Shown here one piece after another: positions 10,925-22,038 of a DNA stretch of 64,000 nt. How positions within the stretch are numbered: the first letter of the stretch is position 1; every line of letters begins with the position of its first letter. This stretch comes from Siphonodentalium dalli (Eukaryota; Mollusca; Scaphopoda; Gadilida; Siphonodentaliidae): assembly GCA_032622095.1 (NCBI GenBank), contig CP136066.1, positions 46,844,911 to 46,908,910 on the forward strand. The letters are read 5' to 3'. The notes under the pieces are model-generated. The model did no database searches. It saw only the letters and a program-made list of their open reading frames with translations, and had not been told where the DNA came from. A program made the translations under genes and the position numbers.

Positions 10925-12652
10925 TAGGGGGGATGGCGTCTAATGCGGAGGGGCGTCTAATGGGGAGGGGCTTCTTATGAGCCATGGATGCATATCAATC
11001 ACATTCGTATGGGGATGGGCGGCTAATGAGCCATGGATGTATATCAATTACATTCGTGTGGGAGAGGGGCGTCTAATGAGTCATGGATGCATATCAATCA
11101 CATTCGTGTGGGAGAGGGGCATCTAATGAGTCATGGATGCATATCAATCACATTCGTGTGGGGGGATGGGGCGTCTAATGCGGAGGGGCGTCTAATGGGG
11201 AGGAGCTACTTATGAGCCATGGGTGCATATCAATCACATTCGTATGGGGATGGGCGGCTAATGAGCCATGGATGTATATCAATTACATTCGTGTGTTGGG
11301 GGGGGGGGGGGGCTAATGAGCCATTGATGCATATCAATTACATTCGTGTGGGAGAGGGGCGGCTAATGAGCCATGGATGCATATCAAACACATTCATGTG
11401 GGAGAGGGGCGTCTAATGAGTCATGGATGCATATCAATCACATTCGTAAGGGGAGGGGCGTCTAATGCGCCATGGATGCATATCAATCACATTCGGTGGG
11501 GGGGGGGGGGCGGCTAATGAGTCATGTATGTATATCAAGCACATGTGTGTGGGGGATGGGCGTCTAATGAGTCATGGGTGTATATCAATCACATTCGTGT
11601 GAAGGGATGGGGCGTCTGCTGAGTCATGGATGTATATCATTCACATTCGTGTGGGGAGAGGGGCGTCTAACGAGTCATGGATGCATATCAATCACATTCG
11701 TGTGAGGGGATGGGGCGTCTAATGAGCCATGGATGCATATCAATCACAGTCGTGTGGGGGGTGGGCGGCTAATGAGTCATGGATGTATATAAATCACATT
11801 TGTGTGGGAGAGGGGCGTCTAACGAGTCATGGATGCATATCAATCACATTCGTGTGGGGGATGGGGCGTCTAATGAGCCATGGATGCATATCAATCACAT
11901 TCGTATGGGGGGTGGGCGGGTAATGAGTCATGGATGTATATCAATCACATTCGTGTGGGGGTGGAGCGGATAATGAGTCATGGGTGTATATCAATCACAT
12001 TCGTGTGGGGAGAGGGGCGGCTAATGAGTCATGGATGTATATCAATCACAATCACATTCGTGTGAGGGGATGGGCGTCTAATGAGTCATGGATGTATATC
12101 AATCACAATCGTGTGGGGGGATGGGGCGTCTAATACGCTATGGATGCATATCAATCACATTCGTGTGATGTGAGGGGCGCTAATGAGTCATGGATGTATA
12201 TCAATCACATTCGTCTGGGGGGATGGGGCTACTAATGAGCCATGGATGGATATCAATCACATTCGTGTGGGGGATGGGCGAATCATTGATGTATATCAAT
12301 CACATTTGTGTAGGAGAGGGGCGTCTAACGAGTCATGGATGCATATCAATCACATTCGTGTGAGGGGATGGGGCGTCTAATGAGTCATGGATGTATATCA
12401 ATCACATTCGTGTGGGGGTGGGGCGGATAATGAGTCATGGATGTATATCAATCACATTCATTTGGGGAGAGGGGCGTCTAATGAGCCATGGATGCATATC
12501 AATCACATTCGTGTGGGGGTGGGGCGGATAATGAGTCATGAATGTATATCAATCACATTCGTGTGGGGAGAGGGGCGGATAATGAGCCATGGATGTATAT
12601 CAATCACCTTCGTGTGAGGGGAGGGGTGTTAATGAGTCATGGATGCATATCT
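10925..12652 (+). repeat. ~50-bp minisatellite, about 34 copies
   Basis: The unit is ATGAGTCATGGATGYATATC, then AATCACATTCGTGTGGGG, then a variable G-rich linker ending GGGCGTCTA. Unit length drifts between 49 and 52 bp through changes in G-run length. A larger block (about 110 bp, with GGCGTCTAATGCGGAGGGGC) occurs at 10930 and again at 11168, so homogenisation also acts on multi-unit segments. Open frames reading NESWMYINHIRVG repeats run through in several registers and are broken by unit-length changes, so I do not call proteins. The G-runs may make it prone to slippage. Confidence 0.95.
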
Positions 12653-13039
12653 CGATCACCCAACATCACAATTCTGATAACACAACGTGTAACCGTTCAA
12701 TCTTTTAGAGAAATGGATAATCGCTGACAAGCAGTTACTTGATTTAAGATTCAGGTAAAGTTGTTTTCTCTACTGAATATTGCTGACAATGTGGCTCCAA
12801 ATAATATCCATGAGGGTGTTGAGTATAACCCCGTTTGATTATTTAAAGAACAACAAGATGGCGTCCATCTCGGCTGCCGTTTTTAGAATAGCCATGCACT
12901 ATGTCAGTTTGATAATATTCCTATGATTACAGCATTACGTCACATTTTAAAAGTTGAATTGATACAACCCTATCGACATGGCTGCCAAAATTATTAGTAA
13001 AATTGGAAATAACTATCGCTCTTTATCGCCCGTGCTTGA
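12653..13039. other. No feature seen
   Basis: Ordinary sequence with two AAGATGGC/ACATGGCTGCC words of the kind found in the satellite at 31-32.6 kb; too short to call. Confidence 0.4.
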
Positions 13040-13378
13040 ATGAACAGCAGTTGGAAATTTCGGAATGAAACGATGGTTGAATGTTTCTGTTATTGTAAAT
13101 AAGTAACCAATACCTATTGAAAAGTGGATTGACTAGTTTCATATTTTCAATAAACAAAATTATAGTAATTCATCCTCAGTCAGAAGATTTCCAATCCTAG
13201 GGGATGTTTTGGTTGGAATTTAGTAAGTGGGAAGGTTTCAGGTACATGTATCAGGTGAAAAATATATTTCAATAACGATTTGAGTGCAAACGAAAATTAG
13301 TCGAGTTGCGAAAACGGATTGGTTCACGTGGGTGGTCGAAATACCCCTTACCCAACGAATGTCCGGGTCACGTCCCTG
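13040..13378. mobile_element. 5'-truncated copy of the hAT-like GTTGGAAATTT element
   Basis: It contains CAGTTGGAAATTTC near 13049, TCCAATCCTAGGGG near 13190 and the family's right terminus GTCACGTCCCTG at 13367-13378. The left terminus is absent. Confidence 0.55.
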
Positions 13379-13480
13379 AAATATGTCTCATCCTTTCTCA
13401 GACTATAGATGTTACATCCGGTTTGACACCAAACGACACAGACACAGCACACAAAACGTTCTTTAAAATACACCGTACCA

Positions 13481-13852
13481 ATGGGAAATGAAACAACAAA
13501 GGTTCTTGGATACAGCCGACCAAAAGTTAAACCTGGTGATAATCCATTTCATAAACTCCCAAAACGACAAATTGATTATTATTATTTTCCAAGTTATTTT
13601 TCAATTAACAGAAACGTGCCACTTGTTCTTGTAAAGGTCTGTACAATTTTATTATATTGTATATATTCGTCTCGTCGTGAGATTTCTGATATTTGTGACA
13701 TAAATTCAGTTGACTTTTTAAAGGGTGTTGAGAAGGCAGTGAACAATTGGTTGTTTGAGGCGATGGGTAACATAACTACATACTGTTCTCAGTGGTATCC
13801 TTGGGTTGAAACGAACCTTCGCGCGTACATAGCACGACCGTCTAACCCGTAA
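13481..13852 (+). CDS. Unrecognised 123-codon ORF, possible gene or exon
   Basis: The ATG lies in a strong context (ACCAATGGGA). The frame starts MGNETTKVLGYSRPKVKPGD, so Gly2 could in principle be myristoylated. It then has a hydrophobic stretch around residues 45-60 (VPLVLVKVCTILLYCIY) that could span a membrane, and ends RPSNP. I recognise no domain. It is the longest frame in the window outside tandem repeats, but 123 codons is near what chance gives in 64 kb of AT-rich DNA. It follows a hAT-like remnant by about 100 bp, so it may belong to a mobile element. No polyadenylation signal or splice evidence decides the matter. Confidence 0.22.
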   Translation: MGNETTKVLGYSRPKVKPGDNPFHKLPKRQIDYYYFPSYFSINRNVPLVLVKVCTILLYCIYSSRREISDICDINSVDFLKGVEKAVNNWLFEAMGNITTYCSQWYPWVETNLRAYIARPSNP

Positions 13853-13869
13853 CTATATAGATACCAGTA

Positions 13870-14790
13870 GGTAATTAACGGGTGGCCCCATGGTCAAATG
13901 GGCAGTATAATATGGTGTATTATGGTAGTAGAATATATACACAGCATAGGTTGTGAACATTTACTTGCTGTGTCATCCGCCGGTGGGTTTATTAACCCCC
14001 TGAATTCCGATATTGACTAAAGAACCCGGGAGAGCCCGGGCAGACCCAGAGACCAGATCACGCTATATATCGACGACTAACTGTATCCATACACTTATTA
14101 AACGTAAACGTCGAAGATTGACTCGCGTCTCGTTCATGGCCTGGTTAATTAACCCCTTAAATGACGATATGGGCCAGAAGAGCACATGTGAGCCAGAGTA
14201 AGTCCGGGCAGGCCCGGGCGGCCCAATGGACCGATGGGCACTATACTATGATGCCTCATGGTAGTAAGATACATACAAAGCATAGGTGGTAAACGATTAC
14301 TTGCTGTTTCACCCACTGCCGGTTTTATTAACCATTTAAATGCCGATATTGGCTAAAAGAACTCGAGAGAGGCCGGGCAGACCCAGAAACTCGATCATAT
14401 ACTATAGATTGATGAATAATTGTAGATTGACTTGGTGTGTCATCCATCGGCGGTTTTATTAACAATTTGAATGCCGAAATTGACTAAAGGAATCAGGGAG
14501 AGCCCGGTCACACCAGACACCGCATCACACTATATATCGACGGCTAATGGTAGCGAGTCACTTACTAAACGTAAACTGTGAAGATTGACTCGTCATCTCG
14601 TTTACGAACTTTTCACAGCCTATGCATCCTACTACCATAAGGCATCATGTTATACTGTCCACATGTACATGGGGCCGCCCGCGCTTGTCCGAGATATCTC
14701 GTGATCTTCTAACCTATATCGCCATTTAAGGGGTTAATGAACCCGCGCACGAACGAGATGGCGAGTCAATCTTCACCGTTTGAATTTTGC
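13870..14790. repeat. Composite repeat with direct units and ~165-bp inverted arms
   Basis: Direct units share GGTTTTATTAACC, then AATGCCGATATTGACTAAA, then GAGAGCCCGGGCAGACCCAG and CACTATATATCGACG; they recur at about 13985, 14325 and 14452. The block 14113-14290 (GAAGATTGACTCG ... GATGCCTCATGGTAGTA ... GCATAGG) is repeated inverted at 14619-14776 (CCTATGCATCC ... GGCATCATG ... CGAGTCAATCTTC). Frames inside have no recognised domain. It is probably a foldback or composite DNA element. Confidence 0.7.
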
Positions 14791-15100
14791 AAGTGCATCA
14801 CTACCATTGTCATCTTACCCATGACCTTACAGTCACTACATATATACATAATCAATACATAGATGGCCATGTAGCTATAAACCGGTACAAGATACACACA
14901 ACCATACACCATACAGTCACTCCATGCATACCGATTCACCCCACACCTGACCATGACCTCTCCCTGTATACCTATACATCTCACTATGGATAACACACTC
15001 ATAACCATACAGTCACTCATTGTATACATATTCACATCATCCAAGACATACACTAACACCGTGCATACCTATTCACCTCAAATATGATCATAGAGTGACT
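14791..15100. repeat. Degenerate ~95-bp tandem repeat, CA-rich
   Basis: The word ACCATACAGTCACT recurs at about 14910 and 15003, and a diverged form near 14828. Each is followed by a GTATACATATTCACC-like segment. The overlapping frames on both strands at 14766-15059 follow from the low-complexity composition. Confidence 0.6.
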
Positions 15101-15176
15101 CCCTGGTTACCATCTTGGCATCCATTCTGTATCCAGTTGATATTGGTTTATCATAATGGAACAGAAGGGCCACATA

Positions 15177-15521
15177 CCTGATGGACAAAACAAGCGTCTA
15201 CTTAACCGAGGTGTGGTTAGCGTTGCCACCGCGGCCGAAACTACAGTTGGGCCGCGGTGTATCTTCCATTCAGCCAGGGTGTAGTTGCCACGGTGTACGT
15301 TCATTAAACTGAAAACAGACGATACAAACCAGAAATCTAACCACGGTGTGCATGCCATTCGGCCGCGTTGTAGTTGCCTTTCGGCCAAGGTGTACTTGCC
15401 GTTTGGCCGCAGTGTACATGCCGTTCGGCCGCGGTGCTCAACTGCAGTTACAAATTCTGACACCGCGACTGAACGGCAAATACACCGCGGTGCCACTGGA
15501 CACTTGTTTTGTCCAGAAGGG
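15177..15521. mobile_element. TA-flanked MITE with GGACAAAACAAG termini, copy 1
   Basis: The element is bounded by TA on both sides. The left end CCTGATGGACAAAACAAGCG and the right end CACTTGTTTTGTCCAGAAGGG pair as a TIR of about 25 bases. Inside are repeated GC-rich words such as TTCGGCCGCGGTGTACTTGC. TA duplication and small size fit a nonautonomous Tc1/mariner-type element. The frames across it on both strands match those in copy 2 only because the DNA is shared. Confidence 0.8.
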
Positions 15522-15523
15522 TA

Positions 15524-16945
15524 TTATGGTTCATCTCAGTTCCGTCTCAAAGTTCTGCCCTTTTCCTTTCAATAATATGGTCAGAATCACAAAAGAGGTT
15601 CTCCGTAAAATTCCATACTTTAAAATAAATTTGTCATGCCCCATACGGAACTGGGACAACCATAATAAAACATTTAGTTGTCAGTTAATTAACTAACACG
15701 TATAATAATCAAGTGAGTCACAATTTGCTACATTTTCGGATAACTCAGAGACTAAGGTTATATATATAATGTTATAATGATATATGTAAAAAAAATAACT
15801 TATTACCAATTTGGTTGCCATTTTGGAATCCATCTTGAGCAATTTGTTCTATAAACACCGTAGTGTGACACATTTAAGATAGACCAATACAATAAACACC
15901 TTTAAATCCAAATATAATTACATATTACTAGAAAAATGGTCCAAACCTGAAAAGTACATTTTTGCCGATATTTATGTCAGGTTTTTGAGAGAAACGTCCA
16001 ATAGTTTTGGTGATGTCAGTGGTGGCAACAGTAACAATCAACCATGGTGCAGCAGACATGTTAGTATTCAATGTATAGAAGGCATAATAGCCAATTTTGT
16101 ACATCAACCTCAACGTGTAAGCGATTGCAGGACACCCTAGGGCGATATTTACCATTTTCCATATTTTGGCGGCCATTTTGGCAGCGATTTTGAGCAAAAG
16201 TAAGCTGGAATATTCATAGGTAATGGTATGCCTCACTTAATTGCAACCTTCTGTTCATTTCTTGTTGAAATATGACTAGAATCCCAGTTGTGATTTTTTT
16301 GTGAAATTTTATAACGCGTTCTGTAAAATCGAATTTTTGAGGGATCACAAGTGGATGTGACCCCAATAATTGCATATTTAATTGCTTCAATGAGCAGTTA
16401 ATATATAAAATACAAAATAAAGTCATTTTACTGAACCAGTTCCAAACAGCATGAACTGGTCTAGAAGATATTTGTGAAAAAATGTCATATTTTCAACTTC
16501 CGGCGGCCATTTTGGTGGCCATCTTGGATGGTGAGTTTCAATTTTGGCCCAAACTAGTGTCATTATGTCTTAGCTTCATGAAAATATATACATTTTACTA
16601 GATTAGTCATGTGAATTTGCAACAAATTGGGGGGGGGGGGGTAATACTGTTTAGGGCGCTATAAAAAAATTGCTCAAGGCTGACAGATGGCCAGGCGATA
16701 AAATCTTGATGTCGGATACCTGAATTTACAAAATCCGCAGAGAAAAAAACTTTATACGCGAAAACACGCATTCGTGAATTCCGGGGGTTTGGCGACCGGA
16801 CTAAAAATACTTAATCGGGGTTCACGATTAGATATCTATTTATATTTAATCGCAGTGGATATACATATACTTATACATGTATATATGTATATGCGTACGT
16901 GTACGTTGCTAATACATTGTAGCTTATGTCAGCTTCCGGTGGGCA
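15524..16945. other. No recognised gene; fragments related to the 160-bp satellite
   Basis: Words such as GGCGGCCATTTTGGTGGCCA at about 16501 and the GGTTGCCATTTTGGA segment near 15812 resemble the AAGATGGCTGC core of the satellite at 31-32.6 kb. A G12-13 run sits near 16629-16641. The minus-strand frame at 15928-16236 reads through this repeat and is not called. Confidence 0.45.
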
Positions 16946-17116
16946 ATGTACGTTACCTCTTGTCGTGAATTTAAGTGTCATTGGGCTTCGGACCGTGGGC
17001 TAGCGTCACCAAATAATCATACGTGGAGTTCATTCTTCATGGATTCATCTGCTATGGGAGAGCTAGACTCTGATTTAAGTTCCCAGATGGTGAATATTGT
17101 GATGTGCACCAATTGA
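16946..17116 (+). CDS. Coding-like fragment, unrecognised
   Basis: A 56-residue frame starts MYVTSCREFKCHW and continues through MDSSAMGELDSDLSSQM to a TGA. It is open for 10 more codons upstream. A possible donor (CAGATG followed by GTGAAT) lies near its end. A second short coding-like frame in another register follows at about 17145-17260 (QKESICEEFLMKLKNID). Together they could be a decayed mobile-element protein, because they sit just outside the CACTA-like element starting at 17477. No family recognised. Confidence 0.15.
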   Translation: MYVTSCREFKCHWASDRGLASPNNHTWSSFFMDSSAMGELDSDLSSQMVNIVMCTN

Positions 17117-18254
17117 GCACCTCGAGTATGTAATGTGTCGTCTATCAATTTGGGGATATAGAGAAATTAAAAACTCAAAAAGAAAGTATTTGTGAAGAAT
17201 TTTTAATGAAATTAAAGAACATTGATAATAAAGATACTTCCCAGCGAAGATGAGTCAGAAGCAGAATGAGATCAACAGAGTGTGAATTTAGTTATGCTAG
17301 CCCGTTCGGTAGTATCACTAAATTCGCCCTTTGAGGACCTCATTCTGCAGATATCCGGATCATATTCCCAGGACTGTCCACAAAATATGTGGGTCGTACA
17401 AAACGATACCGAGCAAAAACACTTATTTTTTAACAAGTAGCAACTCTACAGCGATTTACAACTATTTCGGTCAGTCCACTATGGAGGATATGCTCCTCGA
17501 AATCTCATTCCGCCCGAGCAAGATTCCGATTCCGAGCGGTATAAGTTCCGATTCCGCGAACGTTTTGCTCGATTTTCTACGACAATGTTTACTAATTGGT
17601 GTATATGGAGGGAGCAACTCATGGGATGACACATAAAATGTTAGGATTTGTTTCTAAGGTATTCTACTCTTCACTTACTTTTTCTTTAGTCCCATATATA
17701 GTACGCTGAACTAAATTACAAGGGTTGCCCACTCAAATCCACACACACACAGACGAAAAGTATGGTGTACAAATGTGAATTTCGAAGCGAAAAAGATAAT
17801 GTTTTGTAGAACAAATTGCTTACGTGTATCCGCAAACAACCCATCGTTACTTTAAAAAATACAGTTGATCACAATACGCGATTTTAGCTTGACATGTTGC
17901 CTTAAAAGTATCACTACCATACGTTCCGATTCTGTTTTCGGAGTGTTCCGATTCGCGACACGCACATTTTCAATGTTCCGATTCCTGACATGGATAAATG
18001 TTTACTGTAATCCAATTAATTGTTTAATTTTGCTGGCTCCACGACGGTTCTACATGACTGTAAATTGTCCTATAATGATTAACTAAGTACAACGAATTAG
18101 TAACTTATACTACAACATATCTACAACGTCACTGGTGATTTTGATGCGATGTTTTTGTTTATTTTCCCATAATATCTTGAGGTACTTTATTAAAAAGACC
18201 AAACATACATGTATACTTATGGGAAGTCAAATTGACATTTATACATAATTGAGC

Positions 18255-18705
18255 TTAAATGTACTGAATCCGACTCGATGGTCCTCAGATCATCATATTC
18301 CAACAACAACAATGTTTTTTTTAAATGCTGCTCCAGTTATCAGAATCGATTAATTGCCCTAAAATAAACCAGTCAACTATAGTACCAAATTGCTCAAAAC
18401 CTCTAATTTATCAACATTGTGTTCAATGAAATTTTGCCGGTTTGTCAATTATTTGACACTAAAAGCCGCATGATTTTAGAGTTATCCATGTTGATCCGCA
18501 ACTTGGTCCGATACCGTCTTCTCGTCGACCTTTTACTGGGCCACTAAAAATTATCAGTGGTACAAAATAATAGATTTCAAAAATCAATATTTGATCACTC
18601 TGAACTTTGATGAGTGGGTTCCTCGACTCGAATCAAATATTTTTGACCACCGAAGCCTAGAAAATAGTAATTTTGCGATCGTTAATGGCGACTATGCACC
18701 TTTAA
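18255..18705 (+). mobile_element. TTAAAGG-family element nested in the CACTA-like element
   Basis: It starts TTAAATGTACTGAATCCGAC and ends ACTATGCACCTTTAA, the diverged pair of termini of the family seen complete at 44900-45375. Internal order is the same: TCCAACAACAACA, then CAGAATCGATTAATTGCCC, then CCTCGACTCGAATCAAATAT. Confidence 0.7.
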
Positions 18706-19247
18706 TCACAATAAGGAATATCTAATTGCGCTTAAGCACAATAAGGACAGATCTAAATGCGCTTAAGTGAATATTTTATTGGGTTTAACAAAAAGGAACC
18801 TCCAATATCACTTTAAAAGCGCAATAAGGAATATTATTATTGCGCTTAAGTGCAATAAGAGCTAATTGGGCTTAAGTGGAAATCAAATTCTTCCTTAATA
18901 TGCTTAAGCACAATAACCCACATTACATAAACACTAATTCAAATGGTGTAGTCCATAGGACAATGGTTGGAGTTTATTTGTGACCGGTGACTGTCCACGC
19001 ATAGGCCTATTCGGATTCTACTATTTGCACAGAGGGGTGATCTCATGATGGAGATATTAATTGCGCGATGTAATTGCGCTTAGGTGCAATGAGAAATGTC
19101 TTATTTTTGCTTAAGCGCAATAAAGACAATTCGAATTGAGCTTAAGCACAATAAGAGAATATCTTATTGCGCTCATAAGATCAATAAGGAATCTCTAATT
19201 TCGTTTAAGTGCAATAAGGAATATTCTTATTGCACTTAAGTGCAATT
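18706..19247. repeat. Interspersed CTTAAG palindrome repeat
   Basis: About ten copies of a 20-24 base word around the palindrome TTGCGCTTAAGCGCAA, each followed by TAAGGAAT or similar, lie at about 18729, 18761, 18843, 18869, 18901, 19077, 19109, 19139, 19203 and 19235. A stretch of about 130 bp (18925-19055) without the motif divides the cluster. Spacing is irregular, so this is not a simple tandem array. It lies inside the CACTA-like element. Confidence 0.75.
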
Positions 19248-20088
19248 CCGTCTACAGTTAATTAGCCAAAACAATCGCCTGACAGCAATAATTGTATTGA
19301 AATCACGAAACCGCATATAATAAAAAAGAAACCTACTGGTTTTGAATGAAGATATTATATCATTCGTGGGTAGGTGTACACGCATATCGATTTTCCAATT
19401 GGTATTTGCTTGTACCCGTTCGTGATAATTCTCGTTTTCAGTCAAAAACCATAGTTATTCTCTCGTATCATCGTTGATTATTTACCCTGCTAATCGATAT
19501 ATCGATCGATCAGCACAATTTCAAAGTAAAATGTGCGACTTCCGGCGCGAACCTGACGTAGGCAAATTTTCAACGATGAATACTGTTTATATCAGGAAAA
19601 TGAAGATATTGATAACATTTGATAACATTATCCGAAAATGTACTGCATATAAAGAGTCTGAATGTATGCCCCTTTAATACTTTCGTCATCATTTTTAAGA
19701 CAACAGCTAAGGGCCGTCCCAATGGGACGTTTATTGCTAGAAAACTGGACGTTTCTAGACGAAATCTAAAGAGCGTTGCTCGGGCGACAATTGAACTTAC
19801 TCGGGCGACAACGGAACATACAGGGCGGGAATCGGAGCGAAAACATAAATCACCGATTACAGCATTTTGCTGGCTTTTTGGGCAACAAACGTATAGGAGA
19901 ACATGTCCCGGTTGAAGCTAGAGGTAAACATTAACATAATATGTTATTAAACTTGCATTATATCTGTGTTTTTAAGTTTTTCGGCTGGTAAATTTGAAAT
20001 TTGCTCGGTCGACAAGCGGAAAAACTCACAACGGAATCGGTATTTGCTCGGGCGGAATGAGATTTCGAGGAGCAGATCCTCCACAGTG

Positions 20089-21464
20089 GTTCAGTCTTTG
20101 CCTAAGATTGGGTAATTGCATGCCACGGCGGTGGGTCAATCTCATGTGGATATGTTGTGTTGTGGCATAAAGAAGTGAAGGTCACGTGATGAATCGGGAG
20201 GGGGGTCATAAGTTGACACATACTCCGTACGAGTTGGCGTATCCAGAGTATACGAGCTCATGGACTTACTTTAGCGATGGTGGTCGCAAACATCAACACT
20301 ACATGAACTGGGTCATGCCATGAATCTCTACTCTCTGGCTAACGCGCGTAGAGATCATATTCCACCAGTGCAAAACCTTGGAACGTTTTGAAATTTTGAC
20401 AGGGAACCTTAAAAAGTCGAACAAATAACGCGGGGAACATATTTCTTAGTTCCTTACTAATGTACTTTGTACCAAGACAACCCCAGGGAATTAACATTCA
20501 ACCCAGGAAAGCAGACAATCTTTAGTTCATGGGGGCTGCACGATTCACAATACTTATCGGCACCCCTGTTGACTATATCGAGATACGATGTACGAAACAT
20601 AAACATCAGCTTAGACCACCCGAGGTAGAAAGCTAACGCAGCATGAATATTTAGAAGCACACAGCACAATTACGGATAAGCGCGAGTCGCTATCACCGAG
20701 AAGACGATCATTGGAGTCTAATGCAGCACGCTATACGACAAGAGAAACATAAGGAAGACACTGAAGAAGACCGTTCGCCTGATCACCCGAGGTACGCCTA
20801 TACATGTACGTGATGTGCCGTGAAATACGCCCGGGGCTAACCTAATCCCCTCTGTGTATATAGTAACAGGCAAATTGACATGCGATACCTAGTTCCCAAA
20901 CGAGCTACCAGAAGTTGCCAATGACTCACGATTCTCATGGCGCTGAGAAGACAGCTGGGATCTCCAGCCGGAAACATGGATAGGAATACAAGGTAAACAT
21001 TACAATATTGTATTTCTAACAACGCTACCCCGATGGACAAGCGAAGCGGACGACAGGCCGACGAACTCAACCGGATATCAACAACGCAGATGACGAGCGG
21101 ATACGCCCAACTTATGAGGACGCGCGAAGACCCCAACCAGAACAGACGACAGGAAGACGAACACTAGGAGAAACCAGATGGAGACGATTGAATGCCATCG
21201 ACTTTGTTGTAATTAAATAATCAAATCGTGTTGATTGTCCTTGCGTTATATGCACCCCGTATTGGCACAACTTCGCTGTACGCTTTCTCTGACTTAATTG
21301 AGCTGATATCACAATAACCATCTAATTAATCACCCAGGAGAAATTCCATAATTATAATCGACGCAAAGCAAAATCGCTCACAAATTTACTTAAATCGTTA
21401 AATTTCGAGCTAGGACCTTCGCCTACAATGAAGTGCATTATTATGGAACCTATTATTAACCTAC
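20089..21464. other. Possible intron of the DHRS11-like gene; GC-richer coding-like shreds
   Basis: On the minus strand this is downstream of the DHRS11-like exon, but I find no second SDR exon here. On the plus strand the stretch 20660-21215 is GC-richer than its surroundings and holds short coding-like frames: 20189-20323 (44 codons, core YELAYPEYTSSWTYFSDGG), one ending ARYTTRET, one with KHKEDTEEDRSPDHPR before a GTACGC donor-like site at about 20791, and one at 21024-21218 rich in TTGRRT repeats. None belongs to a family I know; an unrecognised gene or a decayed element are both possible. Confidence 0.3.
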
Positions 21465-21596
21465 CTCTATTGTTGTAATATTCCGGCTACATGCTACCAC
21501 ATTCACCCCTTCACACGTCAGTCTTCTGGCGATGGCGGCTCCGATACCCGCCGAGGCACCTGTCACGAGAGCCACTCTTCCAGACCAACGTTCCAT
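21465..21596 (-). CDS. DHRS11: DHRS11-like short-chain dehydrogenase/reductase, first coding exon
   Basis: The minus strand encodes 44 residues beginning [19 protein letters not shown] and ending NITTIE, then a consensus donor (GAG followed by GTAGGT at 21464-21459) in phase 0. Residues 12-19 (TGASAGIG) are the TGxxxGxG dinucleotide-binding turn of classical SDR enzymes. Arg38, at the end of the second beta strand (VVACSR), favours NADP(H). From what I know of the family, DHRS11 proteins start MERW and read VVGCAR(N/T) then IE at this point, so the start codon and family are well supported. Human DHRS11 is a cytosolic NADP-dependent 3(17)-beta-hydroxysteroid and dicarbonyl reductase. The other ~210 residues, including the NNAG and YxxxK catalytic parts, were not found at lower coordinates, so either the intron is very long or the gene is broken. 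The symbol is by family resemblance. Confidence 0.82.
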
Positions 21597-21953
21597 AATC
21601 TGGCCCTCTGTGTGCAGTATGGGTCGGCAGAACTTTTACCGGACAGGTAGACTACGGTGATATGGTATGTTCGTTGAGAAAAGAACTGCGACACTGTCAC
21701 AATAGCAGCAAGCCACTGAAACAGATCACAATTTCGTATGCAGTGTATGGCCGCATGCACGCAACAGCTATATTATACCACATGCAAACAGTAGGCAAAC
21801 GTATTGGCATTGTTACAGCACTGTCATACACAGAGATTCATAACAAAGATGAACACATTGATAGTTGGGATAGAACCAAAAAACGGACCCCGTTGGTTCA
21901 GAGTACCCGACCAAAGATAATTAACCGAGTGTGTTTATCACAGCACGCATGCA
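21597..21953. other. 5' flank of the DHRS11-like exon
   Basis: This would hold the 5' untranslated region and promoter of the minus-strand gene. I see no TATA box or CpG-rich block. The plus-strand frame at 21662-22000 runs antisense from here, has no domain, and ends in a tandem duplication. Confidence 0.35.
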
Positions 21954-22038
21954 CTAACTGCATCACCTTTCCCATCGCCTGGTGCCGGAGTACGCGCTAA
22001 CTGCATCACCTTTCCCATCGCCTGGTACCGGAGTACGC
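21954..22038. repeat. 43-bp tandem duplication
   Basis: Two copies of CTAACTGCATCACCTTTCCC plus ATCGCCTGGTRCCGGAGTACGC sit back to back with one substitution (GTGCC against GTACC). Confidence 0.9.

Larger units (their letters stand above)
17477..20088. mobile_element. CACTA (EnSpm)-like nonautonomous element, 2.6 kb
   Basis: The left terminus CACTATGGAGGATATGCTCC and the reverse complement of the right terminus, CACTGTGGAGGATCTGCTCC, begin a TIR of about 57 bp that continues CTCGAAATCTCATTCCGCC, then CGAGCAA. CACTA/CACTG ends are the hallmark of the EnSpm/CACTA superfamily. Flanking triplets are GTC (left) and GTT (right), a diverged 3-bp duplication at best. Subterminal words GTTCCGATTCC (left, at about 17548, 17927, 17945 and 17971) and CTCGGGCGAC (right, at about 19779 and 19800) resemble the subterminal transposase-binding repeats of such elements. 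No transposase frame remains. Other repeats are nested inside. Confidence 0.7.

Noticed and set aside
10980-12727. Many frames with NESWMYINHIRVG repeats that could suggest a repeat protein
   Set aside because: Unit length is not a multiple of 3 and shifts register; frames break every 60-76 codons, as expected for a noncoding minisatellite.
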